From NCBI RefSeq assembly GCF_002099425.1, contig NW_018343964.1, forward strand, positions 11,187,001-11,251,000: a DNA stretch of 64,000 nt, given 5' to 3'. Both the position numbers and the translations under genes were made by a program. The notes beneath the pieces were generated by a model, which saw only the letters and a program-made list of their open reading frames with translations, had not been told where the DNA came from and did no database searches. Each line of letters begins with the position of its first letter. Positions within the stretch are counted from its first letter, which is position 1. Source of the DNA: Phascolarctos cinereus. Its lineage: Eukaryota; Chordata; Mammalia; Diprotodontia; Phascolarctidae. Positions 11,664 through 64,000 of this stretch are shown in pieces.

Positions 11664-12250
11664 TACAAGTACTAGATCAGGGATCTTCCCCTTCTGATGC
11701 AGATCGGCACCTCCTGTGCAGCTTGCAGCGCTGTTCCCTAGAGTTCTGAAAATGCAAGTGACTCGCCCAGGATCACGCAGCTAGGTTTTGGTGTTTTTTT
11801 TTTTAGGCAAGCTCTCTCTGCAAAACTAGCTTTAGTCTGTGCTTAACAAAGGTCACTTGAGTAGAATCTCCCGGCCGAGTGGCGATGCTGGGTCTCCCAG
11901 CCAGGGGGCGCCTTATGCTCTCCCGCCAGCTCCCGCCACACCCACCCGAAGGGCGCCTACCTCCCAGGAAGGGGTTTCCCCCTGCCCCGGGCCTCCTCCC
12001 CCAAGCGCAGACATTAGCAATCTATCTCGGGAGAGCGGCACGGCGCGCGCGGGGCTCTCGGCGCTCGCTCCGGAGCGCACTCCCTGGGCCGCCCGCGGTG
12101 GGCGGGAGAAAAAGCAAGGCGCGCGAGAGCCTGAGACGAGGCGGCACGCGGCGTGGGTGGGGACTAGAGGCTCCCCCCCTCCCGACACACTCTCTCTGGC
12201 AGCCGTTGCACGCGTCCCGAGAACAGAAAGAAGGGGAAGGAGGTGGAAGG

Positions 12251-61802
<49,552 letters not shown>

Positions 61803-62304
61803 ACAGATAGCACTTGCCTAGTGCTTAGACTGGACCCCTATAGTTCTGCTGTAGCATTGAGCTGCCTGGTAGGCTTAAATATCAGTGACCCTTTCAGAAA
61901 TATCAAAAGAGCTGAGTTGCAGACAACTCTTAACTTCACTAAATCTTCTCCATAAGGATTTTATGTAAACAAATGGCCATATGTTGAAAAGATTTTTTTT
62001 CCCCAAGCCCAAGTCTCTGGGTTTTGTTTGTCTCTGAGGATTTGATTCCCCGCCCACTCAAGTTCCATGCACCCCTGGGGCATAGCAGATCTACTATAAC
62101 TGACAAATGAGAAAAAGTTGGAAGAAAAATGCTTTTACATAAAATAAGCATGGGGGGAGGGCTTTTTAGAGAGGGAAATTACAATGTGATGTTTACATTA
62201 TTAGATTTCAAAGGAAAATAAAGTGCTTCCGACTCTTTCTAAATGTTCCTCAGTTTTGATTTTGGAAAAAATGTTAAGCGCATTTATTTTAAGGTAAAAA
62301 TAAA
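61803..62304 (+). other. PARP1: PARP1 3' untranslated region (minimum extent)
   Basis: Non-coding sequence from the stop codon to the second poly(A) signal. No SINE or LINE is evident inside it, unlike almost every neighbouring interval of this size. Confidence 0.7.
62217..62304 (+). terminator. PARP1: Tandem AATAAA poly(A) signals
   Basis: Canonical hexamers at 62217-62222 and 62299-62304, 415 and 497 nt after the stop. A T/GT-rich stretch at about 62,370-62,400 could be the downstream element of the second. Confidence 0.65.
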
Positions 62305-62807
62305 AGCTAATTTCATACTAATTAGTTACTCTTTTTTTCTTCTGTAGTCTTTAATTCCCCCCTTTTGATCTTTTTTTTTATGATTTGGTTTTGTGACAAC
62401 TCTGTAAGTAGGTAGCTTCATTTACTTAGAGTTAAGGGACTTCTAAATTATAAATCCTTCAACATTTGGTTCTGGGAATACATCCTGTCGTGAATGAAAA
62501 GCAGTATTCACAATTCTTACCTTGACAGTTTGTGCCTAGAATTTAAAAATATGCACCTGAGGGCTAATGGTCATTGTCCATTAAAGTAGAAATGCCTCTT
62601 ATGTCATGTGTGCCTGTTCAGTGCTAGCTCTGGGCATGGTTTTATTTTTAATGATGCAGCATATGTACCTGTTAGAGTAATGTTTATGAGTGAGGACCAC
62701 AAAAATCCAGGGGCATGTTAATGACAACAAATGTAAGTTATAGGTAGCAAGCAGAACGCTGTCCGGTGGGCATTGTTCTCATCCAAGAGGCGTCATGACT
62801 TCGTAGA

Positions 62808-62955
62808 AGCCTCGTGGCGTAACGGATAGGACACCAGACTTGGAATCAAAAATCTGAGTTCAAATCCTGCCTGAGAGACAACCTCTAAGCTGCCTCAGTT
62901 TCTTCATCTGTGAAACGAAACAGATTTGATGGCCACTAAGGTATCAAAGTTCATG
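62808..62955 (+). mobile_element. MIR-type SINE with well-kept tRNA-like head
   Basis: A-box-like TGGCGTAACGG and B-box-like GAGTTCAAATCC, then CTCAGTTTCTTCATCTGTGA. The GTGTGACC core is missing. Confidence 0.7.
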
Positions 62956-63199
62956 TTGTAAACAGAATTTTAAAAGCTGCATTTTTTTTTAAAGGTGGCC
63001 TAGGATGAAGAGAAAGTTTATTTCTTGTCATCAGCTGTTACCAACCAAGAAATGTTTTTTGGTGTTCTTGGTTATCGTGGACCTGGGATTTCATTAGTGT
63101 GGCTATTCCCTTCATCGGTTCTGATTGCAGTCCTTTCGCACACACATACCTTATTGTGTAATTCTCATCCTAGATTTTGTTGGAAATCATCCACAGAGG

Positions 63200-63363
63200 G
63201 GGCAGCTAGGCGGCGCAGTGTATAGAGCACCGGCCGGCCCTGGATTCAGGAGGACCTGAGTTCAAATCCAGCCTCAGACACATAACACTTACTAGCTGTG
63301 TGACCCTGGGCAAGTCACTTAACCCCATTGCCTAGCAAAAACAAAAACAAAAAAAAAGAAAGA
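63200..63363 (+). mobile_element. tRNA-headed marsupial SINE, best-preserved copy
   Basis: Head GGGCAGCTAGGCGGCGCAGT and core ACTTACTAGCTGTGTGACCC. Tail of A runs with C (AAAAACAAAAACAAAA). Perfect 16-bp duplication AAATCATCCACAGAGG at 63184-63199 and 63364-63379. Confidence 0.93.
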
Positions 63364-63379
63364 AAATCATCCACAGAGG

Positions 63380-64000
63380 ATTGATACAACATTTTGAAAA
63401 ACTTAATTTTTTTAATGTCAAATGTAGCGCTCAGACTGCTGTATCTTAACTCTTTGTGACCTGCCCACCTCCTTTCCTAAGGATACACCTAATTAATTTA
63501 TTTTGTGCCACCACTATATGTGTAGGTGTCACCTTTACTAGCCTTCTGTGCACTCCTCCCCTCATTAGTCTTTCCATTGATTTTCATTTTAATTCTTCCA
63601 AAATTATACCAGTACATGATTTGTATTGTTCACATGTACCAGCCTCACTGGGGAAATATAGGGGCTTTTGTATTAGCAAGTAATTTAGAGTCGTTGAGAG
63701 TTTCCAAAAATACCATCTAGCCTGAAATTGTTGCACTGGCCCCATCTCTGTCTGTCTACAGCATCTGTTTAAGATAACACGTAGTGATTGAATTAACTCA
63801 ATGGGCTATCCACCCAACTACGTGTCACAGTTTGGGCAGCCTACTCCTTTTTCATCCACTTTGGTTTTTCAGGCATGGATGATTGAGCCCATCATTTACA
63901 CATTGCTAAAGTTTTCACAGAAGAAGATTAATTGAAGACACAATGCATCAGAAATTTTTTTTTGGGATATCTTCCATAAAAGCCATTTTCTTCCTAGTTT
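63380..64000. other. 3' flank, nothing recognised
   Basis: No coding exon, RNA or named repeat could be supported up to the window end. Confidence 0.45.

Noticed and set aside
62808-62880. Possible tRNA gene
   Set aside because: A- and B-box-like motifs are present, but the cloverleaf stems do not pair well and a SINE middle follows, so it is a SINE head.

Overview
The window is mammalian nuclear DNA, almost certainly from a marsupial. It holds one protein-coding gene, PARP1, complete on the + strand. Two things point to a marsupial. First, the predicted protein is clearly mammalian PARP1: 1014 residues, all domains, and the H862/Y896/E988 triad at the human positions. Second, the DNA around it is full of marsupial-type repeats: tRNA-headed SINEs of the WSINE1/SINE1 kind, SINEs with a BovB/RTE-like tail, marsupial L1, and many old L2, MIR, MIR3 and L3/CR1 copies. 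The SINE spectrum would fit an Australian lineage, but I cannot name the species.

Layout. Positions 1-11,880 are intergenic: SINEs, L1, L2, RTE-like and hAT fossils, with one 3.2 kb L1 at about 7,020-10,285 cut by a SINE. A CpG-rich, apparently TATA-less promoter lies at about 11,880-13,110. PARP1 exon 1 codes from 12,251 and the stop codon ends at 61,802, giving 23 coding exons, all with GT-AG introns. Tandem poly(A) signals lie at 62,217 and 62,299. The rest, to 64,000, is 3' flank with two more SINEs.

Domains follow exons closely. Exons 1-2 carry zinc finger 1, exons 3-4 zinc finger 2, exon 5 the nuclear signal and caspase site, exons 6-7 the third zinc domain, exons 9-10 BRCT and the automodification region, exons 11-13 WGR, exons 14-17 the helical regulatory domain and exons 18-23 the ART catalytic fold.

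No undescribed multi-gene system was found. The points most worth a second look are: a diverged but nearly full-length 7SL (SRP RNA)-like copy antisense in intron 6; a DNVD rather than DEVD caspase site; a GTNNGT tandem splice donor at exon 4; two hAT MITE families with 8-bp target duplications, some nested in L2 and MIR3; a 769-bp LINE-type insertion with a duplicated internal module; a 75-bp tandem repeat; and a strong Z-DNA-type tract upstream of exon 7. Repeat family names are from memory of consensus sequences and are less certain than the gene model.
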